Part shown: positions 34,401-41,914 of the stretch, piece after piece | Numbering within the stretch: the first letter of the stretch is position 1 | How the letters are laid out: every line of letters begins with the position of its first letter | DNA from: an uncultured Oscillospiraceae bacterium | GTDB taxonomy: Bacteria; Bacillota; Clostridia; Oscillospirales; Oscillospiraceae | Reading direction: 5' to 3' | NCBI GenBank assembly: GCA_910587645.1 | Contig: CAJUNA010000041.1 | Location: forward strand, 124,001 to 188,000 | Length of the DNA stretch: 64,000 nt | The notes under the pieces: model-generated | Seen by the model: only the letters and a program-made list of their open reading frames with translations | The model's database searches: none | Told to the model about the DNA's origin: nothing | Position numbers and translations under genes: made by a program

Positions 34401-34911
34401 GGTCACCGCAGCAGGCATTGTCACCGCCTACCGGACCCGGGCAACCCGGAACGGGAGCCTGATGGCCTATGCCACCGTAGAGGACGACACGGGCGCGATA
34501 GAATTGTTGTGCTTTTCCAAGACGCTGGAGCGGTTTGGGCGGCTGCTCAGCCCCGACAGCGCGGTACTGGTCCGGGGCAAGCTCTCTGTCCGGGACGAAA
34601 AGCCGCCCCAGATCATGTGCGATGAAGTCTATTCCCTCCGTGGCGGAGAGGAAAAACCCGTTGTGCCAGTCAAAGCGCCCCAGGGGACACAGGTGCTGGA
34701 CGGAAAGACGCTGTGGCTCAGGCTCCCGTCTGCCAGTGCGCCAGTGCTGGCCCATATCAACCGGGTAATTGCCATGTTTCCTGGAAGCACCCCGGCAAGG
34801 ATTGTCTTTACGGATTCCGGCAAGCGTCTGGGAACCACCTGCCTGTTGGGAAAATCCCTGGTGGACGAACTGACAGAGGTTCTGGGGCAAGAAAACGTGG
34901 TGGTACGGTAA
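31411..34911 (+). CDS. dnaE: DNA polymerase III alpha subunit (DnaE)
   Basis: DnaE is the C-family replicative polymerase; in Firmicutes with PolC it extends primers on the lagging strand. The 1166-residue product has an N-terminal PHP domain (HLHVHTEYSLLDG from residue 3), the palm with catalytic carboxylates in PDIDMDFGDTRRDEVVDYV (about 396-414), the fingers, a helix-hairpin-helix region (near 830-900) and a C-terminal OB domain (AYATVEDDTGAIELLCFS, near 1015). Length is normal for DnaE1. GGGGAGAG precedes the ATG. WhiA-to-dnaE neighbourhood is common in Clostridia. Nothing is missing. Confidence 0.97.
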   Translation: MSFVHLHVHTEYSLLDGFCKISGLARRVKELGQTAVAVTDHGVMYGAIDFYRACKAEGVKPIIGCEVYVTPQDRTRFDRVHELDAESRHLVLLCRNEEGYKNLSFMVSKGFVEGFYVKPRIDMTLLREHSGGLIALSACLAGEIPKRLVNGDYEGAKAYALEMREIFGEDGFYLELQDHGIRNQAIVNESLLRLHEETGIPLVCTNDCHYLAPEDAEAHDILLCIQTGKLVEDEKRMRYEPRNFYVRSTEEMEKLFSRYPDAVENTERIAALCNLEFTFGKYHLPEFKVPEGEQAQTYIRKLCEEGFAAKYLGKHPEYHRQLEYELNMIEKMGFTDYFLIVSDFVRFARSEGIPVGPGRGSAAGSMVSYCLDITDIDPMKYSLYFERFLNPERVSMPDIDMDFGDTRRDEVVDYVRRKYGEDRVAQIVTFGTMAARGAIRDVGRVLNLPYAEVDVVAKQVPSGPGALHITLDDALRLSKQLKDMYDGDERVKKLIDTAKSLEGIPRHASTHAAGVVITKDPVYTYVPLAKNDETIVCQYTMVTLEELGLLKMDFLGLRNLTVLEDAVAMVRRREPDFSLAQVPEDDQAVYEMLTQGKTSGVFQMESAGMTGVCVGLKPQTIEDLTAIVALYRPGPMESIPRFIACKHNPKLVSYKHPALEPILSITYGCIVYQEQVMQIFQQLAGYSLGQADMVRRAMSKKKAKDIAKEQEAFLHGDQARGIAGCVSNGIPEDIAQAIYDEIYDFANYAFNKAHAVCYAVVAYQTAWFKLHYPKEYMAALLTSVLDVTGKVAEYIGECREMGIALLPPDVNKSFDSFTVEEEGIRFGLVAIKNIGRGFIQGVVKEREASGPFTGFQDFCQRMYGTDINKRAVENLIRAGAFDRFGAYRSQLAAVSDKVLDSIGGSRRQNVEGQIDFFGMSAPAAQRPVSALHLPDIPEYALDERMRQEREVTGLYLSGHPMNAYRDEAKRAGAAQIGAINEDFAQEGGPALFQDGQAVTAAGIVTAYRTRATRNGSLMAYATVEDDTGAIELLCFSKTLERFGRLLSPDSAVLVRGKLSVRDEKPPQIMCDEVYSLRGGEEKPVVPVKAPQGTQVLDGKTLWLRLPSASAPVLAHINRVIAMFPGSTPARIVFTDSGKRLGTTCLLGKSLVDELTEVLGQENVVVR

Positions 34912-34945
34912 CCGCGGCGGAACGTTTCGGTTAGAGGAGGGATCT

Positions 34946-35707
34946 ATGCGCGTTTTAATCTCACCGGCAAAGAAAATGCGGGTGGACACGGATAGCTTCG
35001 CGGCAGAGGATCTGCCCGCCTTTTTGGACCGGGCTGAGATCCTGGCGGACCGTCTCCGCGAGATGACCTATCCAGAATTGAAAGCCCTCTGGAAATGCAG
35101 CGATCAGATTGCGCAGCGCAGCCTGGAGCAGCTGCAAGCTATGGATCTGCGAAAAGGTCTGACGCCCGCCCTTATCTCCTATGAGGGGATCCAATACCGC
35201 TACATGGCTCCCGGCGTATTCACCACAGAGGAACTGGCATATGTCAGGGAGCATCTTCGGATATTATCCGGCTTTTACGGCCTTCTGCGGCCCTTCGATG
35301 GGGTAGTACCCTACCGTCTGGAGATGCAGGCAAAGCTTTCTATCTGCGAAGCAAAAGACCTTTACGCCTTTTGGGACACAATAATTGCAAAAAGCGTACT
35401 GTCCGAAACTGGCTGCATTTTAAACCTAGCTTCAAAAGAATATAGTGTCTGCGTATCCCGGCACCTTTCAAAAAGCGCAAGGTGGGTCACCTGTATATTT
35501 GGCGAACGGAAAAACAGCCGTATCATTGAAAAAGGAACCCAGTGCAAAATGGCCCGCGGCGAGATGGTGCGGTTCATGGCGGAGGAGCGGATTCAAAAAG
35601 TGGAGGACGTGCGTGCCTTTGACCGTCTGGGCTACCGCTTCTCGGCTACAGATTCCGGCAAGGACACCTATACCTTTGTCAAGGATTCACTTCCGGTAAA
35701 AAATTAA
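34946..35707 (+). CDS. yaaA: YaaA-family peroxide stress protein
   Basis: YaaA (UPF0246) lowers free iron and protects DNA during peroxide stress in E. coli; it has a DNA-binding fold. The 253-residue product opens with MRVLISPAKKMR, the family signature, and has LYGLLRP-type motif LSGFYGLLRPFDGVVPYRLEM in the middle. Many members end with a basic stretch and DYxF; here the tail is RLGYRFSATDSGKDTYTFVK. AGAGGAGGG precedes the ATG. Last gene of the whiA-MBL-dnaE-yaaA run, closed by a terminator. Confidence 0.92.
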   Translation: MRVLISPAKKMRVDTDSFAAEDLPAFLDRAEILADRLREMTYPELKALWKCSDQIAQRSLEQLQAMDLRKGLTPALISYEGIQYRYMAPGVFTTEELAYVREHLRILSGFYGLLRPFDGVVPYRLEMQAKLSICEAKDLYAFWDTIIAKSVLSETGCILNLASKEYSVCVSRHLSKSARWVTCIFGERKNSRIIEKGTQCKMARGEMVRFMAEERIQKVEDVRAFDRLGYRFSATDSGKDTYTFVKDSLPVKN

Positions 35708-35708
35708 G

Positions 35709-35750
35709 GAATCTGCCGGATTGTGGTTGCACGATCCGGCAGATTCGTTT
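35709..35750 (+). terminator. Terminator after yaaA
   Basis: Perfect 13-bp arms GAATCTGCCGGAT / ATCCGGCAGATTC (35709-35721, 35734-35746) followed by GTTT. Its right arm lies inside the spacer of the next promoter. Confidence 0.7.
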
Positions 35751-35755
35751 ATAAT
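35727..35755 (+). promoter_or_regulatory. Promoter of the GH31 gene, nested in the yaaA terminator
   Basis: TTGCAC (35727-35732), 17-bp spacer, TATAAT (35750-35755). The -35 box sits in the terminator loop and the spacer contains its right arm. Confidence 0.65.
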
Positions 35756-35790
35756 GCAGAGGATACAAAACGCATTAGGGAGGGCGAAAC

Positions 35791-37734
35791 ATGATTACGA
35801 AATTTTCCTATGGCACTCCAGTGGAAACCTTCGCGGTGGTAAAGGACTTTCCGTCCGCCGGCCATGAGCAGCTCCGGCATTTTTCCCGGAAAAAGGGGAC
35901 AGTTCAGTATTTCACCTGCATGCTGGGTGAGGAGGATATCGTCTATGGCCTGGGCGAGACCATGCGCGGCGTCAACAAGCGGGGCGGCCGGTATATCAGC
36001 TTTAACTACGATGACCCCCACCACAAGGATGACATGCCCTCTATGTATGGGGCACACAACTTCCTGATCGTAGACGGGGAGGAACCCTTCGGTGCGTTTT
36101 TTGACACGCCGTCCAAGGTTGTGTTTGATATTGACTCCAAGGGCAGCGGCGTATTGTCTGTTGCCTGCGAGACCCAAGACCTGCGCCTGTATATCATAGA
36201 AGGGGAGACCCCCTACGGCATCGTCAAGCAGTTCTTAGGAATCATCGGCCGGAGTTTCCTGCCTCCCTTATGGGCCTTTGGCTACGGCCAGAGCCGGTGG
36301 GGATATAAGACTGAGCGGGACATCAGCCGCGTTGCCGCCAAGCATGAGGAAGCGGGGATCCCCTTGGACTACATCTGCATGGACATCGACTACATGGACC
36401 GTTATATTGACTTTACCGTCAATAAGCGCCGTTTCCCGAACATGACCGGCTTCTCTGCCAAGCTGAAGGGGAAGGGCCTGCATCTGGTGCCCATCGTTGA
36501 TGCCGGAATCAAGATTGAACCGGGCAATCCCGTATATAGTGAAGGTGTAGAAAAGGAATATTTCTGTAAGAACCATGAGGGCACCTTTTTCAAGGCGGAG
36601 GTCTGGCCTGGCATGACCCATTTCCCGGACTTTTTCCAGGAAAAAGTCCGCCGCTGGTTTGGCGACCAGTATAAATTTTATACAGACAGCGGCCTGGAGG
36701 GCTTCTGGAATGATATGAACGAGCCCGCCATTTTCTCCACGGAATACCGTGCCAAGGACACAAAGCCCGATGTAGAGCGTGGGGATGTAGACCAGCCAGA
36801 GCGGCACATCGCCGACTTTAAGGACTTTTTCCACCGCCTGGACGACGGCAGGGAAAAGAGCAACTATGAGGTTCATAACCTCTACGGCGCATTGATGACC
36901 AGAGCGTCAGGCGAAGGCCTGGGCCGGCTGTTAGACCGGCGGTATCTGCTGTTTTCCCGTTCCTCCTACATTGGTGCCCACCGGTACGGCGGCATCTGGA
37001 CAGGGGACAACGCTTCCACCTGGGAGATGCTGCGGCAGAATGTGTACCACATGCCCAGCCTGAATATGTGCGGCTTCCTGTACAGCGGCGCGGACACTGG
37101 CGGCTTCGGCGGGAACTGCGACCGGGAGCTGCTGCTGCGCTGGCTGGCGGTATCCGTGTTTACGCCGCTGATGCGGAACCATACCGCTATTTTCACCAGA
37201 AACCAGGAGTGCTACCGGTTCCGCAAGGTGGAAGATTTCCGCACAGTAGTCAGCCTGCGCTACCGGCTACTGCCCTATTTGTATTCCGAATTTATGAAAG
37301 CTGCCCTGCGGCAGGACATGCTGATCCGTCCCCTGGCTTTCGACTACCCGGGAGACGAGAAAGCCCGGCACATCCACGACCAGCTCATGGTAGGGGAGAG
37401 CGTCATGATCGCGCCGGTACTGGAAAAGGGCGTCAAGGGCCGTGTCGTTTACTTGCCCGAGCCGATGACCGAGGTGCGCTGGAGCAGCGAGGGCTTCACC
37501 TGTATTGAGGTTGGCGCGGGGGAGCGGACTGTCATGGCGCCCCTGCATCAGGTCGTGTTCTATATCCGGAAAGGGAAGCTGGTCCCGGTAGGAAAGCAGG
37601 TTTCCAATACCTCGGAACTCGATCTGATGGACGTAGAGCTGCTGGGCACCGGCACGGAATATGAGCAGTACGCCGATGACGGCTATACCAAGGATTGCGG
37701 CCTAAACCGCTGTGTGCTGCGGCGGAAAGCGTAG
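35791..37734 (+). CDS. GH31 alpha-glycosidase
   Basis: Glycoside hydrolase family 31 enzymes release alpha-glucose or alpha-xylose from oligosaccharides by retention. The 647-residue protein has an N-terminal beta-sandwich (about 1-150), a (beta/alpha)8 barrel (about 160-500) and a C-terminal beta domain. The nucleophile is D308 in GFWNDMNEPA; the acid-base is D406 in RYGGIWTGDNAS. Other barrel motifs (WAFGYGQSRWGY, CMDIDYMD) are intact. No signal peptide, so it acts on imported sugars. Alpha-glucosidase is the likeliest activity, but alpha-xylosidase or sulfoquinovosidase-like specificity cannot be excluded. GGGAGGG precedes the ATG; own promoter, no sugar transporter adjacent. Confidence 0.93.
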   Translation: MITKFSYGTPVETFAVVKDFPSAGHEQLRHFSRKKGTVQYFTCMLGEEDIVYGLGETMRGVNKRGGRYISFNYDDPHHKDDMPSMYGAHNFLIVDGEEPFGAFFDTPSKVVFDIDSKGSGVLSVACETQDLRLYIIEGETPYGIVKQFLGIIGRSFLPPLWAFGYGQSRWGYKTERDISRVAAKHEEAGIPLDYICMDIDYMDRYIDFTVNKRRFPNMTGFSAKLKGKGLHLVPIVDAGIKIEPGNPVYSEGVEKEYFCKNHEGTFFKAEVWPGMTHFPDFFQEKVRRWFGDQYKFYTDSGLEGFWNDMNEPAIFSTEYRAKDTKPDVERGDVDQPERHIADFKDFFHRLDDGREKSNYEVHNLYGALMTRASGEGLGRLLDRRYLLFSRSSYIGAHRYGGIWTGDNASTWEMLRQNVYHMPSLNMCGFLYSGADTGGFGGNCDRELLLRWLAVSVFTPLMRNHTAIFTRNQECYRFRKVEDFRTVVSLRYRLLPYLYSEFMKAALRQDMLIRPLAFDYPGDEKARHIHDQLMVGESVMIAPVLEKGVKGRVVYLPEPMTEVRWSSEGFTCIEVGAGERTVMAPLHQVVFYIRKGKLVPVGKQVSNTSELDLMDVELLGTGTEYEQYADDGYTKDCGLNRCVLRRKA

Positions 37735-37776
37735 GGCGCGGCGGACTGCCATTTTGCGTTCTATGATAGTTTGACC

Positions 37777-37805
37777 TTGACATTTTTTGTTGTTTGCTGT
37801 AGTAT
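37777..37805 (+). promoter_or_regulatory. Promoter of the small 37.8-kb gene
   Basis: TTGACA (37777-37782), 17-bp spacer, TAGTAT (37800-37805). Confidence 0.55.
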
Positions 37806-37843
37806 AAAAATGGATCTGGGGAGGGCACCCATTACAAAAAACA

Positions 37844-38329
37844 GTGATCTATCGCTTTGGCCTGTCAACAAAGGGGGTATCACCCATCATAAAAAACGTT
37901 CGTGTTGTAGATGAACAAGGCAAGTGTTATGAATCAACCTATCCCAAACGAGCAAAAGGTTTGGTAAAAAAAGGTAGGGCGCGATTCATCTCTGAAAATA
38001 CGATTTGTCTCGCGGGCCTACCAAGCCATCATTTGGAGGTAACGCAAATGACAGAACAGCATACAGACTTGGCTGTAGAGTACAGCATTCCATATATCCT
38101 GCGGCAAGTTGCCGCGATTCAAGCCGATACGGCCTATCTTCGGGAAGTACTTAGCAAGCTTGCCGAAATGTCGGATGGTGACAGCGGCGACAGTGGCAGC
38201 CCCGGTAATGTCCAGGGGCAGGCGAAAGCAGAAGCCTTTGGCGTAATTGTTAAAAGCCGGGAAACAACAAACCAGCAGATTCTTCGTCTCTATGAAAAAA
38301 TGTATATGGAACTGAGCAAAGCAGAATAA
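37844..38329 (+). CDS. Uncharacterised clostridial protein with an ambiguous start
   Basis: The 161-residue frame begins with a recurrent Clostridia domain (IKNVRVVDEQGKCYESTYPKR and ARFISENTICLA) that I recall from many hypothetical proteins starting MIKNV or MIRNV; its role is unknown. The second half is helical and Gly/Ser-rich in the middle (SDGDSGDSGSPG). No signal or membrane segment. The GTG at 37844 is the first standard start in frame but has no ribosome site at proper distance. The family start would fall at ATC-ATA (37886-37891), directly after a good AAGGGGG site, so either a non-standard ATC/ATA start is used, or the original ATG has mutated and translation begins at the GTG. Own promoter upstream. 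Confidence 0.65.
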   Translation: MIYRFGLSTKGVSPIIKNVRVVDEQGKCYESTYPKRAKGLVKKGRARFISENTICLAGLPSHHLEVTQMTEQHTDLAVEYSIPYILRQVAAIQADTAYLREVLSKLAEMSDGDSGDSGSPGNVQGQAKAEAFGVIVKSRETTNQQILRLYEKMYMELSKAE

Positions 38330-38332
38330 TAA

Positions 38333-38371
38333 CAGCAGGAGCGTCCCGGATAGCCGGGGCGCTCCTGCTGG
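38333..38371 (+). terminator. Hairpin after the small 37.8-kb gene
   Basis: Stem CAGCAGGAGCG ... CGCTCCTGCTG with GC-rich interior; no clear T run follows, so the next hairpin probably finishes termination. Confidence 0.5.
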
Positions 38372-38380
38372 CAAACCGTA

Positions 38381-38413
38381 AAAAACCCGTCCACTGAAAG
38401 CGGACGGGTTTTT
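38381..38413. terminator. Bidirectional terminator
   Basis: Perfect 12-bp arms AAAAACCCGTCC / GGACGGGTTTTT with a 9-nt loop. It ends khpA transcription on the minus strand and backs up the preceding plus-strand hairpin. Confidence 0.85.
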
Positions 38414-38414
38414 A

Positions 38415-38660
38415 CTAATCCACAATATCAACCGAGACCTTCTGCCCTTTGCGCTGGGCGCAGGAGCCGACCAGCTTACGGATTTCCTTAGCGATCCGTC
38501 CCTGACGGCCGATTACCTTACCCATATCCTCCGGGGCAACGCGCAGCTCCAGCGTCATCTCATGATCCCCTTCCACCTCTGTGACTGTCACGGCGTCAGG
38601 GTTTTCCACCAGGTTTTTCGCGACATAGAGCAGCAGATCCTTTACGCTGTGCTCGCCCAT
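38415..38660 (-). CDS. khpA: KH-domain RNA-binding protein KhpA (YlqC)
   Basis: KhpA is a small RNA-binding protein that pairs with KhpB and acts as an RNA chaperone affecting cell division and elongation. The 81-residue product is one KH domain with the GxxG-type loop in GKVIGRQGRIAKEIRKLV. It overlaps rpsP by one base (TAATG), so it is translationally coupled. In Bacillus ylqC also follows rpsP and is followed by rimM and trmD; here the operon stops at a terminator, so rimM-trmD-rplS are elsewhere. Confidence 0.93.
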   Translation of the reverse strand: MGEHSVKDLLLYVAKNLVENPDAVTVTEVEGDHEMTLELRVAPEDMGKVIGRQGRIAKEIRKLVGSCAQRKGQKVSVDIVD

Positions 38661-38899
38661 TAGAGCACGTCAACTTTCTTGAGCAGCGCGCGGACGGTGT
38701 CAGTAGGCTGTGCGCCGGTCTGGATCCACTCCTTAGCGCGGTCGGCGTCAATTTTGATTTCAGCGGGGGAGACGCAGGGATTATACGTGCCGATCTCCTC
38801 AATGAAGCGGCCATCCCGGGGATAGCGGCTGTCGGCAACGACAACGCGGTAGAAAGGCGCTTTCTTTGCGCCCATGCGGCGCAGTCTGATCTTAACCAT
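38660..38899 (-). CDS. rpsP: 30S ribosomal protein S16
   Basis: S16 is an early-binding 16S rRNA protein needed for 30S assembly. The 79-residue product begins MVKIRLRRMGAKKAPFYRVVVADSR, cut here by the usual family signature, and is the standard short length. GGAGGAAAC precedes the ATG. Third gene in the ylxM-ffh-rpsP-khpA operon, 76 bp after ffh. Confidence 0.97.
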   Translation of the reverse strand: MVKIRLRRMGAKKAPFYRVVVADSRYPRDGRFIEEIGTYNPCVSPAEIKIDADRAKEWIQTGAQPTDTVRALLKKVDVL

Positions 38900-38975
38900 A
38901 ATGTGTTTCCTCCAGTTAATCTAAAATTTGTTATGTTTGTATAGATAAATGCCGGTGCATTTATGACGAAGGGAA

Positions 38976-40364
38976 TTACTTCAGCCGCTTTTTCCGGCCA
39001 AAGCCGTGCATTTTGCTGGTACCGGTGATCTTGCCCAGGTTCGGCATTTTACCCAGCCCCAAGGGCATCTTGCCCTTGGAGAGCTGCTTGGTCAATTGCA
39101 GCATCATCTCATACTGCTTGAGCAGTCGGTTTACATCGGACACTTCCTGTCCGCAGCCTGCGGCAATACGGCGCTTTCGGCTGGCGTCCAGCAGGGAGGG
39201 GGTATTGCGCTCCTTGGGGGTCATGGACAGAACGATAGCTTCCTGGCGGGAGAGCATCTTGTCATCAATCTGGGCGCCGGCCATCTGCTTGCCCAGCTGC
39301 CCCGGGAACATAGAAACCATTTGCCCCAAGTCACCCATTTTGCGAAGCTGGTTCATCTGTTCCATGTAATCAGAGAGGGTAAAGCGGTTCTTGCGCAGCT
39401 TTTCCTCGATCTCAGCAGCCTTTTTTTCATCGTAGCTCTGCTCCGCCTTCTCAATAAGAGAGAGCATATCGCCCATACCCAGAATGCGGGAAGCCATACG
39501 GTCGGGGTGGAACAGCTCCAGCATGTCCAGCTTTTCGCCGGTGCCGATGAATTTAATAGGCTTTCCAGTGGCCGCCCGGATAGAGAGAGCCGCACCGCCC
39601 CTGGCATCGCCGTCCAGTTTGGTGAGCATCACGCCATCAATACCCAACGCTTCGTCAAAGGCGGAAGCGGCGCTGACAGCGTCCTGGCCGGTCATTGCGT
39701 CCACTACCAGCAGGATCTCATTGGGGTTGACAGCGGCCTTGATTTTTTTCAGCTCATTCATGAGCTGCTCATCGATATGGAGCCGGCCGGCAGTATCCAG
39801 AAGGATGGTATCGTATCCATTATCCCGGGCATGCCGTACGGCATGCTGGGCGATCTGGACGGGGTTGACCTGGCCCAGGGCAAACACAGGGATGTCGAGC
39901 TGTTCGCCAACTACCTGCAATTGGGTGATGGCGGCGGGCCGGTACACATCGCAGGCCACCAGCATCGGCCGTTTGCCCATAGAATTTTTCAAATAACCGG
40001 CCAGCTTCGCGCCGTTGGTTGTTTTACCTGCGCCCTGGAGACCCACCATCATGATGACTGTGGGGGGCTTGGAAGCCATGGAAATCTTCTCATTGCCCCC
40101 GCCCATCAGCTCCGTCAATTCCTCGTTGACGATCTTGATGATCTGCTGGGCTGGGGTCAGGCTTTCCAGCACCTCCGCGCCCACGGCGCGCTCAGTAACT
40201 TTGGCGACAAAATCCTTGACCACGCCGTAGCTGACATCGGCGTCCAGCAGGGCCAGGCGAACCTCGCGCATAGCTTCCCGGACGTCAGATTCGGTAACGC
40301 GCCCCTTGCCCCGCAGGCGCCGGAACGCGGCGTTTAGTTTTTCGGAAAGACCTTCAAATGCCAT
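38976..40364 (-). CDS. ffh: Signal recognition particle protein Ffh
   Basis: Ffh binds 4.5S RNA and signal sequences and delivers ribosomes to FtsY at the membrane. The 462-residue product contains the N domain (about 1-90), the G domain with GLQGAGKTT (108-116), DTAGR and TKLDGDARGG motifs, and the methionine-rich M domain (about 310-462) with KRRIAAGCGQEVSDVNRL for RNA binding. The C terminus is basic (FGRKKRLK). GGAGTGACACCCC precedes the ATG. 13 bp after ylxM, same operon. Confidence 0.97.
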   Translation of the reverse strand: MAFEGLSEKLNAAFRRLRGKGRVTESDVREAMREVRLALLDADVSYGVVKDFVAKVTERAVGAEVLESLTPAQQIIKIVNEELTELMGGGNEKISMASKPPTVIMMVGLQGAGKTTNGAKLAGYLKNSMGKRPMLVACDVYRPAAITQLQVVGEQLDIPVFALGQVNPVQIAQHAVRHARDNGYDTILLDTAGRLHIDEQLMNELKKIKAAVNPNEILLVVDAMTGQDAVSAASAFDEALGIDGVMLTKLDGDARGGAALSIRAATGKPIKFIGTGEKLDMLELFHPDRMASRILGMGDMLSLIEKAEQSYDEKKAAEIEEKLRKNRFTLSDYMEQMNQLRKMGDLGQMVSMFPGQLGKQMAGAQIDDKMLSRQEAIVLSMTPKERNTPSLLDASRKRRIAAGCGQEVSDVNRLLKQYEMMLQLTKQLSKGKMPLGLGKMPNLGKITGTSKMHGFGRKKRLK

Positions 40365-40377
40365 GGGGTGTCACTCC

Positions 40378-40743
40378 TTATTCTTTCAATGCCCGGGCGG
40401 CCCGGGCGATGGCGTCCGTCAGCCGGTCGATGCGAGGGTCCTCATACTGGCGGTAGTTCAAGGTTTTGATCTGCCCGGCGGCTTCTTCAATGGAGACGAT
40501 GTGCTCCTGCATCTGGAGGAAGCGGCGGATCAGTCCGGTCTTATCCTCCACCTTCTGCATAACGCCCTCGGCGCGGACAATAACATCCCGAACGCCCTGA
40601 CGGCTGATGCCATTGTTTTCCGCGATTTCGGAGAGACTGAGATCTTCGTTGTAATAGAGGTCAAAAAATTCCCGTTGTCTCTCAGTCAGGAGTTCCCCGT
40701 AAAAATCGAACAGCATAGTCATGCGGTAGGTCTGGTTTTTCAC
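40378..40743 (-). CDS. ylxM: YlxM-family (UPF0122) sigma-factor-like HTH protein
   Basis: YlxM proteins share the sigma region-4 helix-turn-helix and stimulate the SRP in Gram-positive bacteria (shown for Streptococcus). The 121-residue product has LTERQREFFDLYYNEDLSLS and EIAENNGISRQGVRDVI, the HTH, then a charged helix. GTG start at 40743 after GGGGGAA. First gene of the SRP-S16 operon, with a strong promoter and a leader carrying a perfect palindrome. Confidence 0.94.
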   Translation of the reverse strand: MKNQTYRMTMLFDFYGELLTERQREFFDLYYNEDLSLSEIAENNGISRQGVRDVIVRAEGVMQKVEDKTGLIRRFLQMQEHIVSIEEAAGQIKTLNYRQYEDPRIDRLTDAIARAARALKE

Positions 40744-40765
40744 GGCGTTCCCCCTTCTTCCCTCG

Positions 40766-40787
40766 TGTAAAGCCGCGCGGCTTTACA
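40766..40787 (-). promoter_or_regulatory. Perfect palindrome in the ylxM leader
   Basis: TGTAAAGCCGC / GCGGCTTTACA, 11-bp arms with no spacer. It lies between the -10 box and the ylxM ribosome site, so it could be an operator or a 5' stem protecting the mRNA. Confidence 0.45.
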
Positions 40788-40796
40788 AGCTTGTTT

Positions 40797-40825
40797 ATCA
40801 TAGCCCATTTCCGCCCTGATGTCAA
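40797..40825 (-). promoter_or_regulatory. Promoter of the ylxM-ffh-rpsP-khpA operon
   Basis: On the minus strand: perfect -35 TTGACA (40820-40825), 17-bp spacer, TATGAT (40797-40802). Confidence 0.8.
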
Positions 40826-40899
40826 GGGGGAAAATTGAATTTTCTTCCGTATTCCGCGCTTTCATTCCGTGTCTCAGCCGAAACAGCAAATATTCTTTG

Positions 40900-40928
40900 T
40901 TGACGGTTTCCATTTGCTGGTATATAAT
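40900..40928 (+). promoter_or_regulatory. Promoter of the methyltransferase gene
   Basis: TTGACG (40900-40905), 17-bp spacer, TATAAT (40923-40928), 39 bp before the ATG. Divergent from the ylxM promoter. Confidence 0.8.
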
Positions 40929-40966
40929 ATAGTGAATTTTTGTATCAGTACCGGGAGGGAAAAGCC

Positions 40967-41833
40967 ATGTGGATAGCGGACGGCTGGAAGGATTACGAGC
41001 TTCTGGACTGCGGCAGGGGAGAAAAGCTGGAACGCTGGGGGAACAAGCTCCTAGTGCGTCCGGATCCGCAGGCGATATGGAACACACAAAGGGCCCACCC
41101 CGGCTGGAAGAAGCCAGACGGCCGCTATCTGCGTTCCAGCTCTGGCGGGGGAAGCTGGGAGAAATCCCATCTTCCGGGCCAGTGGAGCGTGCGCTATAAA
41201 AATCTCACCTTCCAGGTCAAACCCATGAACTTCAAGCACACCGGCCTGTTTCCTGAGCAGTCTGTCAATTGGGACTTCGCCCAGGAACAAATCCGTTCGG
41301 CCGGCCGGCCGGTCAGCGTCCTGAACCTCTTCGCCTACACTGGCGCGGCCAGCGTTGCCTGTGCCGCGGCCGGCGCCAGCGTGTGCCATGTAGACGCCGC
41401 CAAGGGCATGGTTCAATGGGCGCGGGAAAACGCCAAAGCGTCTGGCCTGGAGGCCGCGCCCATCCGATGGATCGTAGATGACTGCGCCAAATTTGTGGAG
41501 CGCGAAATCCGCCGTGGGCGGCGGTACGATGCCATCATCATGGATCCGCCTAGCTACGGCCGGGGTCCCACCGGCGAGGTCTGGAAGCTGGAGGACAACC
41601 TGTACCCCTTCGTAGAGCTGTGCGCGGGTGTGCTGTCGGACGAGCCCCTGTTTGTCATCATCAACTCCTATACCACAGGGCTTGCCCCTAGCGTATTGAC
41701 GTATATATTAGAGATGGTGGTTTCCCGAAAATTTGGCGGCAGGACTGCCAGCGGGGAAATCGGCCTGCCCGTCTCAGAAACCGGCCTCGTCCTGCCCTGC
41801 GGGGCTACCGGGAGATGGACCAGCGACCGGTGA
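40967..41833 (+). CDS. Class I SAM-dependent RNA methyltransferase-like protein
   Basis: The 288-residue product has a Rossmann methyltransferase domain of the RlmI/RlmK type: motif I VLNLFAYTGAASVACAAAG, an acidic motif II (CHVDAAKGM) and motif IV MDPPSYGRG (DPPSY at 193-197). These enzymes methylate cytosine or guanine in 23S rRNA; the N-terminal PUA domain of RlmI is absent here, so the target is uncertain. The C-terminal ETGLVLPCGATGRW is conserved among clostridial relatives. The ATG at 40967 follows GGGAGGG. It precedes ecfA1 by 81 bp and may feed transcription into the ECF-truA cluster. Confidence 0.85.
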   Translation: MWIADGWKDYELLDCGRGEKLERWGNKLLVRPDPQAIWNTQRAHPGWKKPDGRYLRSSSGGGSWEKSHLPGQWSVRYKNLTFQVKPMNFKHTGLFPEQSVNWDFAQEQIRSAGRPVSVLNLFAYTGAASVACAAAGASVCHVDAAKGMVQWARENAKASGLEAAPIRWIVDDCAKFVEREIRRGRRYDAIIMDPPSYGRGPTGEVWKLEDNLYPFVELCAGVLSDEPLFVIINSYTTGLAPSVLTYILEMVVSRKFGGRTASGEIGLPVSETGLVLPCGATGRWTSDR

Positions 41834-41914
41834 GCGGCTCAGCGGCGTCTGGCCGTACCAGGAGATAGCAATATTCATGGAAGATACTGGACTATATTGT
41901 AACGAGGAACCTAC

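Noticed and set aside
39006..40337. A 443-residue plus-strand frame opposite ffh
   Set aside because: Antisense shadow; Ffh motifs on the minus strand explain the conservation and reading pattern.
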